Assembly: GCA_964408795.1 (NCBI GenBank)
Contig: CAYPAW010000054.1
Coordinates: 30,410 to 94,409, forward strand
Length of the DNA: 64,000 nt
Direction: 5' to 3'
From: JABMQB01 sp964408795
Lineage (GTDB): Bacteria > Bacteroidota > Bacteroidia > Bacteroidales > Prolixibacteraceae
Part shown: positions 63,759-64,000 of the stretch, piece after piece
How the letters are laid out: every line of letters starts with the position of its first letter
Position numbering within the stretch: the first letter of the stretch is position 1
The notes under the pieces: generated by a model
Databases searched by the model: none
What the model was told of the DNA's origin: nothing
What the model saw: the letters and a program-made list of their open reading frames with translations, nothing else
Position numbers and translations under genes: made by a program

Positions 63759-63818
63759 CGGGAAAAAGAGAAAAGTGAGTCAAGGAATCAAAGAAATCAA
63801 TGAAGATTCCGGGATTCT

Positions 63819-63856
63819 CAGAATTTCAGAATTTCAGAATTTCAGATTCTCAGATT
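63819..63856 (+). repeat. 8-bp tandem repeat
   Basis: CAGAATTT occurs three times in tandem (63819-63842), followed by the related CAGATTCT and CAGATT. It lies between fmt and the third interspersed repeat and does not look coding. Confidence 0.7.
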
Positions 63857-63915
63857 GTAGGATTAATGGAATCAGGAATCAGGAGCCAGGATGAAAATCT
63901 AACCTGAGCTATTCA

Positions 63916-64000
63916 TAAATTTTAAAAAATATGAAACGAACATGAACTTTTTTAATCAAAAGTTCGCCAAAGGCAATGATTAAAAGAAGTTCATGTGAGA
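63916..64000 (-). repeat. interspersed ~150-bp repeat, copy C (cut by window end)
   Basis: Read on the minus strand, this copy matches copies A and B from the CACATGAACTTC core to the CATGTTCGTTTCAT end. Upstream of that end (plus strand 63916-63929) it also has ATAAATTTTAAA, which in copies A and B occurs next to the opposite end. The repeat continues beyond the window. Confidence 0.75.

Noticed and set aside
63819..63856. CRISPR-like array
   Set aside because: Only an 8-base unit with no spacers; a simple tandem repeat.

Overview
The window looks like chromosome from a member of the Bacteroidota, probably a Bacteroidales/Marinilabiliales-type organism. The signs are: an N-succinylornithine-type carbamoyltransferase (ArgF'); type IX secretion features (a PorP/SprF protein and a very large protein with a gliding-type C-terminal sorting domain); a GldB-like lipoprotein; a TonB-dependent receptor followed by a DUF4249 lipoprotein; an RprX/RprY-like two-component pair; almost no Shine-Dalgarno sequences; and repeated TAnnTTTG -7 promoter elements in front of genes. 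Most of the content is housekeeping. No CRISPR array, complete insertion sequence, rRNA operon or prophage was seen.

Layout. 1-5.9 kb: amino-acid operon proB (cut by the window start)-proA-argF'-hisA, then a decayed membrane-protein fragment, then hisF-hisIE. 6.0-17.1 kb: nitrogen assimilation, with a TorF-like porin, amt and glnK on the minus strand and argH, gltB and gltD on the plus strand. Two copies of a ~150-bp interspersed repeat bracket amt-glnK; a third, inverted copy lies at the window end. 17.1-27.4 kb: a lysophospholipid acyltransferase, superoxide dismutase, a duplicated LAB_N membrane protein, the acpP-fabF-rnc operon, purN, a sensor kinase/regulator pair, lepA and a cpYpsA-family protein. 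28-34.6 kb: PorP/SprF converging on a 1.2-thousand-residue secreted adhesin-like protein, then a biotin carrier and a carboxyltransferase. 34.7-41.2 kb: lptG-tgt, a glycosyltransferase, an ECF sigma factor, rsmG, pfkA and dodecin. 41.3-49.5 kb: a DUF1080 lipoprotein, TonB receptor, DUF4249 lipoprotein, GldB-like lipoprotein, nadE and a Crp/Fnr regulator. 49.5-56.6 kb: a LytS-type kinase with a LuxR-type regulator, then AmrS, a KaiC-like ATPase, a metallo-beta-lactamase protein, two NifX-type proteins (one with a Gly/Arg/Met-rich tail) and a frameshifted GIY-YIG gene. 56.6-64 kb: tRNA-Met with a decayed tRNA copy beside it, a START-like protein, an LptF/G permease, two glycosyltransferases, ribBA, fmt and the third repeat copy.

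How the genes fit together. Ammonium taken up by Amt under P-II control would feed GltBD; the resulting glutamate supplies proline (ProBA), succinylated arginine intermediates (ArgF', ArgH) and histidine. The less ordinary parts are the repeat family around amt-glnK, the NifX/MBL/ATPase/radical-SAM neighbourhood, the FG-GAP-like LytS/LuxR hybrid two-component pair facing a 26-bp palindrome, and two genes broken by homopolymer-associated frameshifts. All functions are assigned by reading motifs; no database search was run.
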